Positions 27,188 to 37,430 of a stretch of 64,000 nt of DNA are shown in pieces. The notes below the pieces were generated by a model. It was not told the DNA's origin. It saw nothing but the letters and a program-made list of their open reading frames with translations, and ran no database searches. Source of the DNA: Flavobacterium sp. WC2421. GTDB lineage: Bacteria; Bacteroidota; Bacteroidia; Flavobacteriales; Flavobacteriaceae. Every line of letters begins with the position of its first letter. Position 1 is the stretch's first letter. A program made the position numbers and the translations under genes. The stretch is from contig NZ_CP162004.1 of NCBI RefSeq assembly GCF_040822115.1, positions 2,852,001-2,916,000 on the forward strand, written 5' to 3'.

Positions 27188-27715
27188 TTATTTTTGTTTT
27201 AATTCTTCTAATAATGCTGAAATTTCCATTTTTTCTTTGGAAATCGATATTCTTCCTGAACGCACAAACTGCATGATTCCGAAAGGTTTTAAATTTTGAT
27301 ATAACTCTTCAATTTCAGAACGTTTTCCTGATTTTGAAATCACAAAAAAGTCTCTTGAAACTGTAACTATTTCAGAATTACTATCTTTTATAATATTTTG
27401 AATTTGTCTTTCGTCAAATAATAAACTAGATTCTATTTTAAACAAAGCATTTTCTAAGAAAATAGTTTCTTCATCAATGTGATAAAATGCTTTAATAACT
27501 TCAATTTGCTTCTCTATTTGACCTACAATATTCTGAACCCACTTTTCAGTAGTATTGACTACAATAATAAATCGAGATACAGATTCAATTTCTGATTCTG
27601 AAACATTTAAACTCAATATATTAATATGGCGCTTTAAGAATATCCCTGATATTCTATTTAATAGCCCAACGTTATTTTCTGAATAAACAGAAATAGTGAA
27701 TGTTTGATTTTCCAT
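27188..27715 (-). CDS. ilvN: Acetolactate synthase regulatory (small) subunit
   Basis: A 175-residue protein with an N-terminal ACT domain (TISVYSENNVGLLNRISGIFLKRHINI, 7-33) that binds valine and feeds back on IlvB. It is followed by a C-terminal domain typical of IlvH/IlvN. It lies only 4 nt after the catalytic subunit gene, which supports co-expression in one complex. The length is within the normal range of 160-180 residues. Confidence 0.93.
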   Translation of the reverse strand: MENQTFTISVYSENNVGLLNRISGIFLKRHINILSLNVSESEIESVSRFIIVVNTTEKWVQNIVGQIEKQIEVIKAFYHIDEETIFLENALFKIESSLLFDERQIQNIIKDSNSEIVTVSRDFFVISKSGKRSEIEELYQNLKPFGIMQFVRSGRISISKEKMEISALLEELKQK

Positions 27716-27719
27716 AATA

Positions 27720-29414
27720 TTAACTTAATCTGATATCAGAAACAGAAGCTCCTGTTGGAATCATTGGGAATACATTATTTTCTTTTTCTACCATAACTTC
27801 AAGGAAGTACGATTCTTTTGAAGCCATCATTTCGGCTACAGCTGCATCTAAATCTTCTCTTTTAGTTACTTTTTTTGCTTTGATATAATACCCTTCTGCA
27901 ATAGCTATAAAATTAGGATTTATCATTTCTGTAGAAGCATATCTTTTATCAAAGAACAATTGTTGCCATTGACGAACCATTCCTAAGAATTCATTGTTCA
28001 AGACTACAATTTTCACAGGAACTTTCGTTTGAAAAATAGTTCCTAATTCTTGAATTGTCATTTGAAAACCACCATCTCCTATAATTGCTACTACTTCACG
28101 TTCTGGCATTCCCATTTTAGCACCAATTGCCGCAGGTAGTGCAAATCCCATTGTTCCTAATCCACCTGAATTAATAATACTTTTAGAATTATTAAATTTA
28201 GCGTAACGACAAGCAAACATTTGATGCTGACCTACGTCTGGAACTATAATTGCATCTCCTTTAGAATGTTTATTTATCATTTCAATAGTTTCTCCCATAG
28301 AAATTCCTTCTTTCTTTGGTTTTAACTCATCATTGATTACGGTATCTAATTCTATTTGATATAATTTTTTGAATTCATTATGCCAAGACTCATGTTTTTT
28401 CTCTTCAATTAAAGGTAGAATTGCAGCCAAAGATTCTTTGATATCAGCTAAAACAGCTACTTCAGTTTTTACATTTTTGTCAATTTCAGCAGGATCAATA
28501 TCAAAGTGAATTACTTTTGCTTGTTTAGCATACGTTTCTAAATTTCCAGTTACACGATCATCAAATCGCATCCCTAGAGCAATTAAAACATCGCATTCGT
28601 TAGTCAATACATTTGGACCATAATTTCCATGCATTCCTAACATACCCACATTCAATGCATGATCGGTAGGTAAAGCTGAAAGACCTAGAATAGTCCAAGC
28701 AGCAGGAATCCCTGATTTTTCAATAAATGCTTTTAACAACTCTTCGGCTTGACCAAGAATAATTCCTTGACCAAAAACGATAAATGGTTTTTTAGCACTA
28801 TTAATTAAAGCAGCAGCAGCTTCCACTTTTTTTAATTTTAATTTTGGAACAGCAACATAACTTCTAATTCCGGTACATTTTTTATAACTGAATTCAAATT
28901 CATCGAATTGAGCATTTTTTGTAATGTCTATTAAAACAGGTCCTGGACGCCCAGATCTAGCAATATAAAATGCTTTTGCCATGATTTCTGGAATCTCAGA
29001 GGCTTCAGTAATTTGGTAATTCCATTTAGTTACCGGAGTCGAAATCCCAATAATATCTGTTTCTTGAAAAGCATCTGAACCCAATAAATGTTTTCCAACT
29101 TGACCTGTAATACACACCATAGGTGTTGAATCAATTTGAGCATCGGCAATTCCTGTTACCAAGTTTGTCGCTCCTGGTCCTGAAGTTGCAATAGCAACAC
29201 CCACTTTTCCAGTAGCTCTTGCAAAACCTTGAGCAGCATGAGTAGCACCTTGTTCATGACGAACTAAAACGTGATGTAATTGATCTTTAAATTTATATAA
29301 TTCGTCATAAACTGGCATTATAGCACCACCTGGGTAACCATAAACCAAATCTACTCCTTCTTCTAATAAGCATCTAATAACGGCTTCGGCGCCTGATATT
29401 TTATTTGTTCCCAT
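27720..29414 (-). CDS. ilvB: Acetolactate synthase catalytic (large) subunit
   Basis: A 564-residue thiamine-diphosphate enzyme that condenses pyruvate with pyruvate or 2-oxobutyrate. The N-terminal GYPGGAIMPVYDEL and RHEQGATHAAQGFAR contain the ThDP-activating glutamate (E54 region). The cofactor-binding motif GDGGFQMTIQEL, near residue 440 and followed by NN, binds magnesium and ThDP. It pairs with the adjacent ilvN. It is preceded by ilvD after a 72-nt gap. Confidence 0.95.
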   Translation of the reverse strand: MGTNKISGAEAVIRCLLEEGVDLVYGYPGGAIMPVYDELYKFKDQLHHVLVRHEQGATHAAQGFARATGKVGVAIATSGPGATNLVTGIADAQIDSTPMVCITGQVGKHLLGSDAFQETDIIGISTPVTKWNYQITEASEIPEIMAKAFYIARSGRPGPVLIDITKNAQFDEFEFSYKKCTGIRSYVAVPKLKLKKVEAAAALINSAKKPFIVFGQGIILGQAEELLKAFIEKSGIPAAWTILGLSALPTDHALNVGMLGMHGNYGPNVLTNECDVLIALGMRFDDRVTGNLETYAKQAKVIHFDIDPAEIDKNVKTEVAVLADIKESLAAILPLIEEKKHESWHNEFKKLYQIELDTVINDELKPKKEGISMGETIEMINKHSKGDAIIVPDVGQHQMFACRYAKFNNSKSIINSGGLGTMGFALPAAIGAKMGMPEREVVAIIGDGGFQMTIQELGTIFQTKVPVKIVVLNNEFLGMVRQWQQLFFDKRYASTEMINPNFIAIAEGYYIKAKKVTKREDLDAAVAEMMASKESYFLEVMVEKENNVFPMIPTGASVSDIRLS

Positions 29415-29486
29415 TGGTTATATATATTGTTTTCGAAGTGAAATGAGAGATAGTAAATTCAAACTATTCCACTTTTTTTTTGTAAA

Positions 29487-31160
29487 TTATTTATCAGTAA
29501 CACATCCTTCAGATGCACTTGAAACTGATCGTATATATTTCAGTAAAACTCCCTTATTCACTTTTAAAGCAGGTTGAACCCAACTTGCTTTTCGAGCTGC
29601 AAACTCATCCTCTGTTATTTTTAGATTAATAGTGTTTTTCACAGCATCGATAGTAATAGTATCACCGTCCTTGACGAGAGCTATACCTCCACCCTCAAAA
29701 GCTTCGGGAGTAACATGTCCTACAACAAAACCATGTGAACCACCAGAGAATCTACCATCAGTAATTAAAGCAACTGAACTTCCTAAACCAGCTCCCATAA
29801 TCGCTGATGTTGGTTTAAGCATTTCTGACATTCCAGGGCCTCCTTTTGGACCACAATACCTAATGACGACTACATTACCCGGTTTAACTTCTCCAGCTTG
29901 TACCCCTGTAATTACATCGAATTCATTTTCATAAACTATCGCTGTTCCTTGAAAATATTCTCCTTCTTTACCACTAATTTTGGCTACACAACCCTCTTCT
30001 GCAAGATTTCCGTATAAAATTTGAATATTTCCTGTTGGTTTTAATGCTTTATGAATTTCATGTATTACATCTTGACCATCATTTAAATTAGGGACTGATG
30101 CTAAATTCTCCGCTATAGTTTTCCCTGTTACTGTCAAACAGTCACCATGTAAGAAACCTTCTTTCAATAAATATTTCATTACTGCTGGAACACCACCTAC
30201 ATTATGTAAGTCTTCCATTAAATATTTACCACTTGGTTTTAAATCAGCTAGCAATGGAGTTTTATCACTAATATCTTGGAAATCTTTTAAAGTAATTTCA
30301 ATATCAACTGAATGCGCCATTGCAATTAAATGCATTACCGCATTTGTAGAACCTCCTAAAACAGCAACTATTGTAATAGCATTTTCAAATGCTTTACGAG
30401 TCATGATGTCTCTAGGCTTAATATCTTTTTCTAATAATATTCTGATGGCGCGACCAGCATCAGCACATTCTTGTTTCTTTTCTGGACTCAAAGCAGGATT
30501 AGAAGAACTATATGGCAAACTCATTCCTAAAGCTTCTATTGCTGATGACATCGTGTTTGCAGTATACATACCACCACATGCACCTGCACCTGGACAAGCA
30601 TTTTGAATTACTCCTTTAAAATCTTCTGGTGTAATGGTGTTGCTGAATTTTTTCCCTAATGCTTCAAAAGCCGAAACAATATTCAAATCTTCTCCTTTCC
30701 ACTTTCCTGGATGAATTGATCCACCGTAAACCATAATAGAAGGGCGATTTACTCTACCCATAGCCATTAAAGCGCCTGGCATATTTTTATCGCAACCAGG
30801 AACTGCAATCATACCATCGTACCATTGTGCCCCCATAACTGTTTCAATAGAATCAGCAATTACATCTCTAGAAACCAATGAAAAACGCATTCCTTCATTA
30901 CCATTAGAGATACCATCACTTACACCAATAGTATTAAAAATCAAACCAACTAAATCAGCTGCCCAAACCCCTGTTTTTATATCTTTAGCCAAATCGTTTA
31001 GGTGCATATTACAGGTATTTCCTTCATACCCCATACTTACAATTCCAACTTGTGCTTTCTTTAAATCTTCTTCTGTTAAACCTATTCCATACAACATAGC
31101 TTGAGAAGCTGGTTGCGTTTCATCTTGAGTTATGGTTTTACTATATTTATTTAATTCCAT
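29487..31160 (-). CDS. ilvD: Dihydroxy-acid dehydratase
   Basis: A 557-residue iron-sulfur enzyme that dehydrates the products of IlvC to the branched 2-oxo acids. The cluster cysteines are visible in [15 protein letters not shown] (near 122-136) and [16 protein letters not shown] (near 189-204). The C-terminal [19 protein letters not shown] is typical of the IlvD/Edd family, and the length suits IlvD. It is co-directional with ilvB and leuB. Confidence 0.95.
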   Translation of the reverse strand: MELNKYSKTITQDETQPASQAMLYGIGLTEEDLKKAQVGIVSMGYEGNTCNMHLNDLAKDIKTGVWAADLVGLIFNTIGVSDGISNGNEGMRFSLVSRDVIADSIETVMGAQWYDGMIAVPGCDKNMPGALMAMGRVNRPSIMVYGGSIHPGKWKGEDLNIVSAFEALGKKFSNTITPEDFKGVIQNACPGAGACGGMYTANTMSSAIEALGMSLPYSSSNPALSPEKKQECADAGRAIRILLEKDIKPRDIMTRKAFENAITIVAVLGGSTNAVMHLIAMAHSVDIEITLKDFQDISDKTPLLADLKPSGKYLMEDLHNVGGVPAVMKYLLKEGFLHGDCLTVTGKTIAENLASVPNLNDGQDVIHEIHKALKPTGNIQILYGNLAEEGCVAKISGKEGEYFQGTAIVYENEFDVITGVQAGEVKPGNVVVIRYCGPKGGPGMSEMLKPTSAIMGAGLGSSVALITDGRFSGGSHGFVVGHVTPEAFEGGGIALVKDGDTITIDAVKNTINLKITEDEFAARKASWVQPALKVNKGVLLKYIRSVSSASEGCVTDK

Positions 31161-31206
31161 TATATATGTCTATTTGTATATGTATTTTTTAATTTAATTT
31201 TTAAAG

Positions 31207-32325
31207 CTATACAATTGTTGATTGCCCTAAATTCACATTATCCATTTTAAAATATAAATCACCTTTACTAAGTATGTAATTTGCGATATAATCACCCACT
31301 TCATTAGTACCAAATTTAGAATTCACTTTTAAATCAATTGTAACAATTTGATTAACTATTGCTTTTTCTACTGCTTCAAAAACAGCTACTGATTCTTTTA
31401 CAAGTCCAAAATGTTCTAATAACATTCCAGCTGATAATATTGAAGCAATTGGATTGGCACAATTTTTATTTTTTACTTCATTATAACTTCCGTGAATCGG
31501 TTCAAAAAGCGAATATTTTTCACCTACTGATGCAGATGACATAAGACCCTTAGAACCTGCAATTACACTAGCTTCATCTGATAATATATCACCAAACAAA
31601 TTATCAGTTAGTAAAACATCAAATTGTCTCGGGTTTAAGATTAATTGCATTGCAGCATTATCTACATACAAAAACTCTAGAGTTACATCTGGATATTCTT
31701 TTGCAATTCTTTGAACTACTTTTCTCCATAAACGGGATGTTTCTAATACGTTAGCTTTATCAACTAATGTTACTTTTTTGCGTCTTTCTTGAGCCGATTT
31801 GAAGGCTAGATGTGTTATTTTAGAAATTTCATCTTCATTATATTCACAAAGATCAGAAGCATATGTTCCCTCTTCATTTGTTTTCTTTTCACCAAAATAC
31901 ATTCCTCCATTTAATTCTCTATAAATGACAAAATCCGTTCCCTGAAGAATTTCTTTTTTAATAGGAGATGCATCCATTAATTTTGGATATGCTTTTATAG
32001 GCCTAATATTCGCATATAAACCCAATTCCTTACGCAGTTTTAATAAACCTTGCTCAGGACGTATTTTAGATTCTGGATTATTATCATACATAGGATCGCC
32101 AATGGCACCAAACAAAATTGAATCTGTATTTTTACACAAATTTAAAGTTTGATCTGGTAATGGTTTTCCAGTTCTCTCAATAGCAACGGCCCCAATTAAA
32201 GCATCTTCAAAAGTGAATTCATGACCAAATACTAAAGCAATAGCACCTAATGCCTTTTTGGCTTGTAAAATTACCTCTGGTCCTATACCATCACCAGCTA
32301 ATACGGCTATTTTTAATTTTATCAT
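31207..32325 (-). CDS. leuB: 3-isopropylmalate dehydrogenase
   Basis: A 372-residue NAD-dependent beta-decarboxylating dehydrogenase for leucine synthesis. GDGIGPEV at about 12-19, ELNGGMYFG, VDKANVL and NLFGDILSDEASVIAGSKGLMSSASVG are the diagnostic isopropylmalate dehydrogenase stretches for substrate, metal and NAD. It lies between leuA (20-nt gap) and ilvD (46-nt gap) in the operon. Confidence 0.94.
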   Translation of the reverse strand: MIKLKIAVLAGDGIGPEVILQAKKALGAIALVFGHEFTFEDALIGAVAIERTGKPLPDQTLNLCKNTDSILFGAIGDPMYDNNPESKIRPEQGLLKLRKELGLYANIRPIKAYPKLMDASPIKKEILQGTDFVIYRELNGGMYFGEKKTNEEGTYASDLCEYNEDEISKITHLAFKSAQERRKKVTLVDKANVLETSRLWRKVVQRIAKEYPDVTLEFLYVDNAAMQLILNPRQFDVLLTDNLFGDILSDEASVIAGSKGLMSSASVGEKYSLFEPIHGSYNEVKNKNCANPIASILSAGMLLEHFGLVKESVAVFEAVEKAIVNQIVTIDLKVNSKFGTNEVGDYIANYILSKGDLYFKMDNVNLGQSTIV

Positions 32326-32345
32326 ATGATTAGGTATAAAGATTA

Positions 32346-33527
<1,182 letters not shown>

Positions 33528-33556
33528 TTATTTAATGTAATTTCACATCTCGATAA

Positions 33557-33564
33557 CAAAAATA
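33557..33564 (-). promoter_or_regulatory. -7 element of the leu-ilv operon promoter
   Basis: On the minus strand it reads TATTTTTG, matching TAnnTTTG, 29 nt upstream of leuA. A TTG lies about 25 nt further upstream, slightly beyond the normal spacing. I see no leader peptide rich in branched amino acids and no attenuator hairpin in the short leader. Confidence 0.5.
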
Positions 33565-33675
33565 GATTTCATTACTTTAAAATAAAACTCAATTTAATGA
33601 AATATACTGCTTATAAAGCATATAAATACTTTGTAAGTAACTGAAAAACAACTAATTAAGCTTCTATATTTTACA

Positions 33676-35220
33676 ATGGCTAACCATCAAAAAGATTTCT
33701 TATTTGTACTAATAAAATCCCTTTCTAAGTCTGAAAAAAGACAATTTAAGATATTTGCTAGCAGACTTGAGACGAGTTCAAATACAAAGTTCATAGAATT
33801 ATTTAACATTTTAGACAAATCTGAAGTCTATGATGAGAAACTTATTTTGAAAAGTGGGATTATTAAAAAAGTACAATTATCAAATCTCAAGTCCTATTTA
33901 TATAAGCAAATTTTAGTAAGCATTAGACTGAACATCCCTAGCCAAAACATTCGTTATCAATTAAGGGAGCAAATTGATTTCGCTGCAATTCTTTACAACA
34001 AAGGACTTTACAAACAAAGTCTAAAAATATTAGATAAAACAAAACAACAAGCCATTGAAAATGATGAAAAATACATGGCTTTTGAAATTGTTGAATTTGA
34101 GAAACTAATCGAATCCCAATATATCACCCGAAGTATTCAAGGACGTGCAGATGAATTAGTAATTCAAGCTAAAGAACTGAATTATCGCAATACTATTTCC
34201 AGTAAATTGTCTAATTTATCTTTGCAACTCTATGGTATCATGCTTAAAACTGGATACGTGAAAAGTGATGAAGAATACAAATATATAGACGATTATTTTA
34301 ATAAACACATTTCTAAATTTGATGAAAACAAATTTGGCTTTCGTGAAAAATATTGGTTTTACAATGCGAATCTATGGCGTAGTTTTTTAGTTCAAGATTT
34401 TTTAGCCAGTTATAAATATGCTTATAAATGGGTAACTCTTTTCTACGACAATCCCAATATGATTTTTTTAAATCCTGTCTTTTTCCTAAAAGGAAACCAT
34501 TATTTATTAGAATCATTTTTCATGTTGAAATACAAATCAAAGTTTAAAAAATACCTTGATTTATTAGAAGAAACAATTCATGATTCTCGTTTTCCAGTAA
34601 ATGACAATATTGCTTCTCTTTCTTTTTTATATTTATATAATAATAAATTAAACTATCATATTCTAGAAGGTACATTTGATGAAAGTGAATACTTAATTCC
34701 AGAGATTTTGGAAAAAATTCAAATTCACAATGAACACCTTGATGAACATCACGAAATGATGTTTTATTATAAAATTGCTTGTATTTATTTTGGTACAGAA
34801 AAGTATGCAGAATCAATTTACTATTTGGAAAAAATAATAAACAATAAGAATCTTATCATGCGTGAAGATTTGATGTGCTTTGCGCGTTTGCTTTATTTGA
34901 TAGTTCATTATGAAATGGGTAAAGACTTTAATTTAGAAACTCAATTAAAATCAACTTATAAATTCTTATTAAAAATGAATGATTTGCATGAAGTGCAAAA
35001 AGAAATTATTCGATTTTTGAAGAATTTAAATTCATTATATCCAGGTGATATTAAAAAAGAATTTATAAAAATGAGAGAACGTTTTATTGAATTGGAGAAA
35101 AATACTTATGAAAAAAGAGCCTTTCTCTACTTAGATATTATTTCTTGGCTAGAAAGCAAAATTGAAAATAGAAAAATAGCTGATATTATGAAAGAAAAAG
35201 CCAAATTAATCAATCGTTAA
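33676..35220 (+). CDS. Conserved all-helical hypothetical protein (TPR-like)
   Basis: A 514-residue soluble protein made almost entirely of amphipathic helices rich in Lys, Tyr and Phe. There is no signal peptide, membrane helix or catalytic motif. Repeating patterns such as LYNKGLYKQSLKILDKTKQQA (about 101-121) and YFGTEKYAESIYYLEKIINN (about 374-393) look like tetratricopeptide repeats, which usually hold partner proteins. It is divergent from leuA across 148 nt and ends at a strong terminator. I do not recognise a named function. Confidence 0.65.
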   Translation: MANHQKDFLFVLIKSLSKSEKRQFKIFASRLETSSNTKFIELFNILDKSEVYDEKLILKSGIIKKVQLSNLKSYLYKQILVSIRLNIPSQNIRYQLREQIDFAAILYNKGLYKQSLKILDKTKQQAIENDEKYMAFEIVEFEKLIESQYITRSIQGRADELVIQAKELNYRNTISSKLSNLSLQLYGIMLKTGYVKSDEEYKYIDDYFNKHISKFDENKFGFREKYWFYNANLWRSFLVQDFLASYKYAYKWVTLFYDNPNMIFLNPVFFLKGNHYLLESFFMLKYKSKFKKYLDLLEETIHDSRFPVNDNIASLSFLYLYNNKLNYHILEGTFDESEYLIPEILEKIQIHNEHLDEHHEMMFYYKIACIYFGTEKYAESIYYLEKIINNKNLIMREDLMCFARLLYLIVHYEMGKDFNLETQLKSTYKFLLKMNDLHEVQKEIIRFLKNLNSLYPGDIKKEFIKMRERFIELEKNTYEKRAFLYLDIISWLESKIENRKIADIMKEKAKLINR

Positions 35221-35237
35221 TTAAAATTTTCTCCATG

Positions 35238-35279
35238 AAAAAAGCACTTCTGAATACGTTTCAAAAGTGCTTTTTTTTT
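35238..35279 (+). terminator. Terminator of the TPR-like gene
   Basis: AAAAAAGCACTT (35238-35249) pairs with AAGTGCTTTTTT (35265-35276), with a 15-nt loop and nine T residues. The A run on the left means it may also end the convergent monooxygenase transcript. Confidence 0.85.
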
Positions 35280-35285
35280 AATTAC

Positions 35286-35576
35286 CTACTCTACCCTTGA
35301 AGTACTATGAACAATAGGCGTATCTTGTAAAAGTGTTTTTGATATTGCAAAAAAATCTCTAATGTAACTTTGGTTATTATGAATGTCTAATCCTGCCTGA
35401 TCTTCCCAAATTTCATGAAAAATAAATACTGAAGGATCTTTTTTACTTTGATGTAAATCATATTGCAAACAAGCCACTTCCTTATTTGATTGAATAACCA
35501 ATTCTTTCAATTTACTTTTTAATTCTTCAATGTTTTCTGCTTTACTTTTAAGTAGTACTGTTAAATGTATTTTCAT
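35286..35576 (-). CDS. Antibiotic biosynthesis monooxygenase (ABM)-fold protein, putative quinol monooxygenase
   Basis: A 96-residue dimeric ferredoxin-like fold protein of the YgiN/ABM group. The pattern LKELVIQSNKEVACLQYDLHQSKKDPSVFIFHEIWEDQAGLDIHNNQSYI (about 25-74) is characteristic. YgiN-type enzymes oxidise quinols without a metal cofactor. It lies 2 nt after an MdaB-like reductase gene, and the E. coli mdaB-ygiN pair is a known quinone redox couple, so the two probably work together on quinones. Confidence 0.78.
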   Translation of the reverse strand: MKIHLTVLLKSKAENIEELKSKLKELVIQSNKEVACLQYDLHQSKKDPSVFIFHEIWEDQAGLDIHNNQSYIRDFFAISKTLLQDTPIVHSTSRVE

Positions 35577-35578
35577 AA

Positions 35579-36172
35579 TTAATTTAAAAATAGTTTAGTT
35601 AAATGTTCTTGATACAAATTTAGATCTTTTTCAATATCGGCATTTTTTTCAACATCATGAAAATGAATACTTTGTAAGGGTTTCATTCCTGTAAAAGCGT
35701 TCATTCTATGAAAACCAAATAAAACTCCATCGTCAACACTTTGTTGATTAAAAAATTCTCCAGGCAAAGTAAAGGCTTCTTTAGGTGCATTCCAAGAGCT
35801 AGTAACCATGTATTTTTTACCATCAAGCATTCCACCAGTTCCGTAGTTTATTGTTGGGTTTTCTGATGATCGTCCATCACTTCTATAAATTCCTTTGGCA
35901 TGTCCAGCGGTAAAAACAACATCTATATACTTTTTAAACCCATGAGGCAATTGAAACCACCATATTGGGGTATGATATATAATAGCATCCGCCCAAACGA
36001 AGTTTTCAACTTCGATTGCAGGATTATATTCCTCATTAATATTAGTAGTTCTTATTTCAAAATCCGAATGATTTTGAAAAAACGAAGCCGTTTCATTTGC
36101 AATTGTTTCATTAAATCGACCTCCTGAATGACCAAATTTTTGACCACCATTTATTATAAATATTTTTCTCAT
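35579..36172 (-). CDS. NAD(P)H-dependent quinone/drug reductase (MdaB-like flavodoxin fold)
   Basis: A 197-residue FMN/FAD flavodoxin-like reductase. MRKIFIINGGQKFGHSGGRFNETI at the N-terminus is the flavin phosphate-binding region, and WADAIIYHTPIWWFQLPHGFKKYIDVVF is the MdaB signature. It probably makes two-electron reductions of quinones, which avoids radical formation. The open frame extends to 36214, but a TAAATTTG box at 36197-36204 indicates that the ATG at 36172 is the start. It is co-transcribed with the ABM protein and divergent from a LysR gene. Confidence 0.85.
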   Translation of the reverse strand: MRKIFIINGGQKFGHSGGRFNETIANETASFFQNHSDFEIRTTNINEEYNPAIEVENFVWADAIIYHTPIWWFQLPHGFKKYIDVVFTAGHAKGIYRSDGRSSENPTINYGTGGMLDGKKYMVTSSWNAPKEAFTLPGEFFNQQSVDDGVLFGFHRMNAFTGMKPLQSIHFHDVEKNADIEKDLNLYQEHLTKLFLN

Positions 36173-36196
36173 AATTTTGTTGAATAATTTATGATG

Positions 36197-36204
36197 CAAA
36201 TTTA
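36197..36204 (-). promoter_or_regulatory. -7 element of mdaB-like/ABM promoter
   Basis: On the minus strand it reads TAAATTTG, a TAnnTTTG match, 24 nt upstream of the ATG at 36172. It faces the LysR promoter at 36241-36248, so the two promoters share a 36-nt centre in which a regulator could control both. Confidence 0.55.
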
Positions 36205-36240
36205 AAGCAGTCATAACTATTATAAAAATAACTTAATTCA

Positions 36241-36264
36241 TACCTTTGTATTATAATTATAATA
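36241..36264 (+). promoter_or_regulatory. lysR promoter -7 box and 16-bp palindrome
   Basis: TACCTTTG at 36241-36248 is a TAnnTTTG match. It is followed immediately by the perfect palindrome TATTATAATTATAATA at 36249-36264, which covers the expected transcription start just before the ATG at 36269. This is a good place for autoregulation by the LysR protein. Confidence 0.5.
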
Positions 36265-36268
36265 GAAT

Positions 36269-37162
36269 ATGATCAATTTAGAATGGTACCGTACTTTTAA
36301 AGCAATATATAAAACTGGAACTTTGACCCATGCAGCCGAAGTTTTGTTTATTTCGCAACCTGGCGTAAGCTTACATTTAAGTTCTCTTGAAAATTATGTA
36401 GGTTACAAATTGTTTGACAGGACTGGAAGAAAAATGATTCCTACCGAAAAAGGAAAAGTCCTTTATAATTTTATAATAGATGCGCTAACAAAACTCGAAG
36501 AAGCAGAAAAAAATTTTCAAAGAAGTACCGAAAAAAACACACCAACAATTAGTGTAGGAATGTGTTTTGAAACATTTCAAATTACACTAGAGCAGTACAT
36601 CTCAGCGCTACCTTTTAATGTTATTATCCAATTCGGTGAATATCCTGAAATGGTAGAAAATCTTGAAAAAGGAATTTTAGATTTAATAATTACCCCCCAA
36701 ATGGTTATTAAAAATACGATTGAATACCAAGCATTTTCATCTGAAACGATTGTTCTTGTAGGCGGAAATGAAATTGATAACGAGGAATTCAAAGAAATTG
36801 AACAAAATCAAAGTATTGAAAACTTGGAACTTTGGCTAAAACAACAAAAATGGTATGGAACTACTGGAGACATGGAGCATTTACGCCGTTTTTGGCAGTT
36901 AAATTTCAATAAATACCCTGATTTTAGACCAAATTATATTGTTCCAAACATAAACTCGATAGTCCGTTGTTTAAGCAGTGGTAAAGGATTGGCTGTGGTT
37001 CCCGATTTTCTATGTCGTAAAGAAATAGAAAATGGTTCCGTAAAGCTTATCTGGGAAGGAAAAACCCCTTTAAAAAACATTCTTTATTTTGCTACCAGAA
37101 AGAAAACGATCTATGAAGAAGAGATTAATTTGATAAAGAAAATTTTTATGGAATTAGAATAA
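36269..37162 (+). CDS. LysR-family transcriptional regulator
   Basis: A 297-residue regulator. The N-terminal winged helix (about 1-60; GTLTHAAEVLFISQPGVSLHLSSLENYVGYKLFDRTGRKMIPTEKG) is followed by a periplasmic-binding-protein-like effector domain. It is divergent from the MdaB-like reductase operon, the classic LysR arrangement, so it probably controls that operon in response to a quinone or electrophile. The effector cannot be read from the sequence. The last residues are the normal end of the domain, so the gene is intact. Confidence 0.9.
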   Translation: MINLEWYRTFKAIYKTGTLTHAAEVLFISQPGVSLHLSSLENYVGYKLFDRTGRKMIPTEKGKVLYNFIIDALTKLEEAEKNFQRSTEKNTPTISVGMCFETFQITLEQYISALPFNVIIQFGEYPEMVENLEKGILDLIITPQMVIKNTIEYQAFSSETIVLVGGNEIDNEEFKEIEQNQSIENLELWLKQQKWYGTTGDMEHLRRFWQLNFNKYPDFRPNYIVPNINSIVRCLSSGKGLAVVPDFLCRKEIENGSVKLIWEGKTPLKNILYFATRKKTIYEEEINLIKKIFMELE

Positions 37163-37256
37163 ACCAATATAATTCCCTGTTTCTTTTATATAAATTTAGC
37201 TATTTGTTTCAATATTTACTGTTCTTCTTTTTTGTATTCAATAAATTATTAATTTT

Positions 37257-37397
37257 ATGAAAACATTAAAACTAAAAGATATGAATGGCTTTTTTAAAAC
37301 AATTTTAGCTGGCTATGGTGCCAAGAAATTAGGTGGTGGTTGCTTTGGAACTATTCTTTTATTTATAATTCTATATTGGATTTTAGGTAAGTTTTAG
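37257..37397 (+). CDS. Small single-pass membrane protein (46 residues)
   Basis: The frame starts at the ATG 37257 and ends at TAG 37395-37397, reading MKTLKLKDMNGFFKTILAG and continuing with YGAKKLGGGCFGTILLFIIL and a short WILGKF end. It has a basic N-terminus, a GAKKLGGGCFG turn and one hydrophobic helix of about 13 residues or more near the C-terminus. The composition and ATG support a real gene. Similar glycine-turn membrane peptides occur in Flavobacteria as hypotheticals (from memory). A perfect palindrome covers its stop codon and probably ends the transcript. Confidence 0.6.
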   Translation: MKTLKLKDMNGFFKTILAGYGAKKLGGGCFGTILLFIILYWILGKF

Positions 37398-37414
37398 AAT
37401 TCTAAAACTTACCT
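37385..37414. terminator. Perfect 30-bp palindrome over the stop of the small membrane protein
   Basis: AGGTAAGTTTTAGAA (37385-37399) is the exact reverse complement of the following 15 nt (37400-37414). It includes the TAG stop. It has no loop-forming spacer and no strong T run, so it may be a terminator for both converging genes or a protein-binding dyad. Confidence 0.6.
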
Positions 37415-37430
37415 ACATATCATAAATGAG

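Noticed and set aside
29632..29934. 100-codon plus-strand frame opposite ilvD
   Set aside because: Antisense to a highly conserved gene; no independent start signal.
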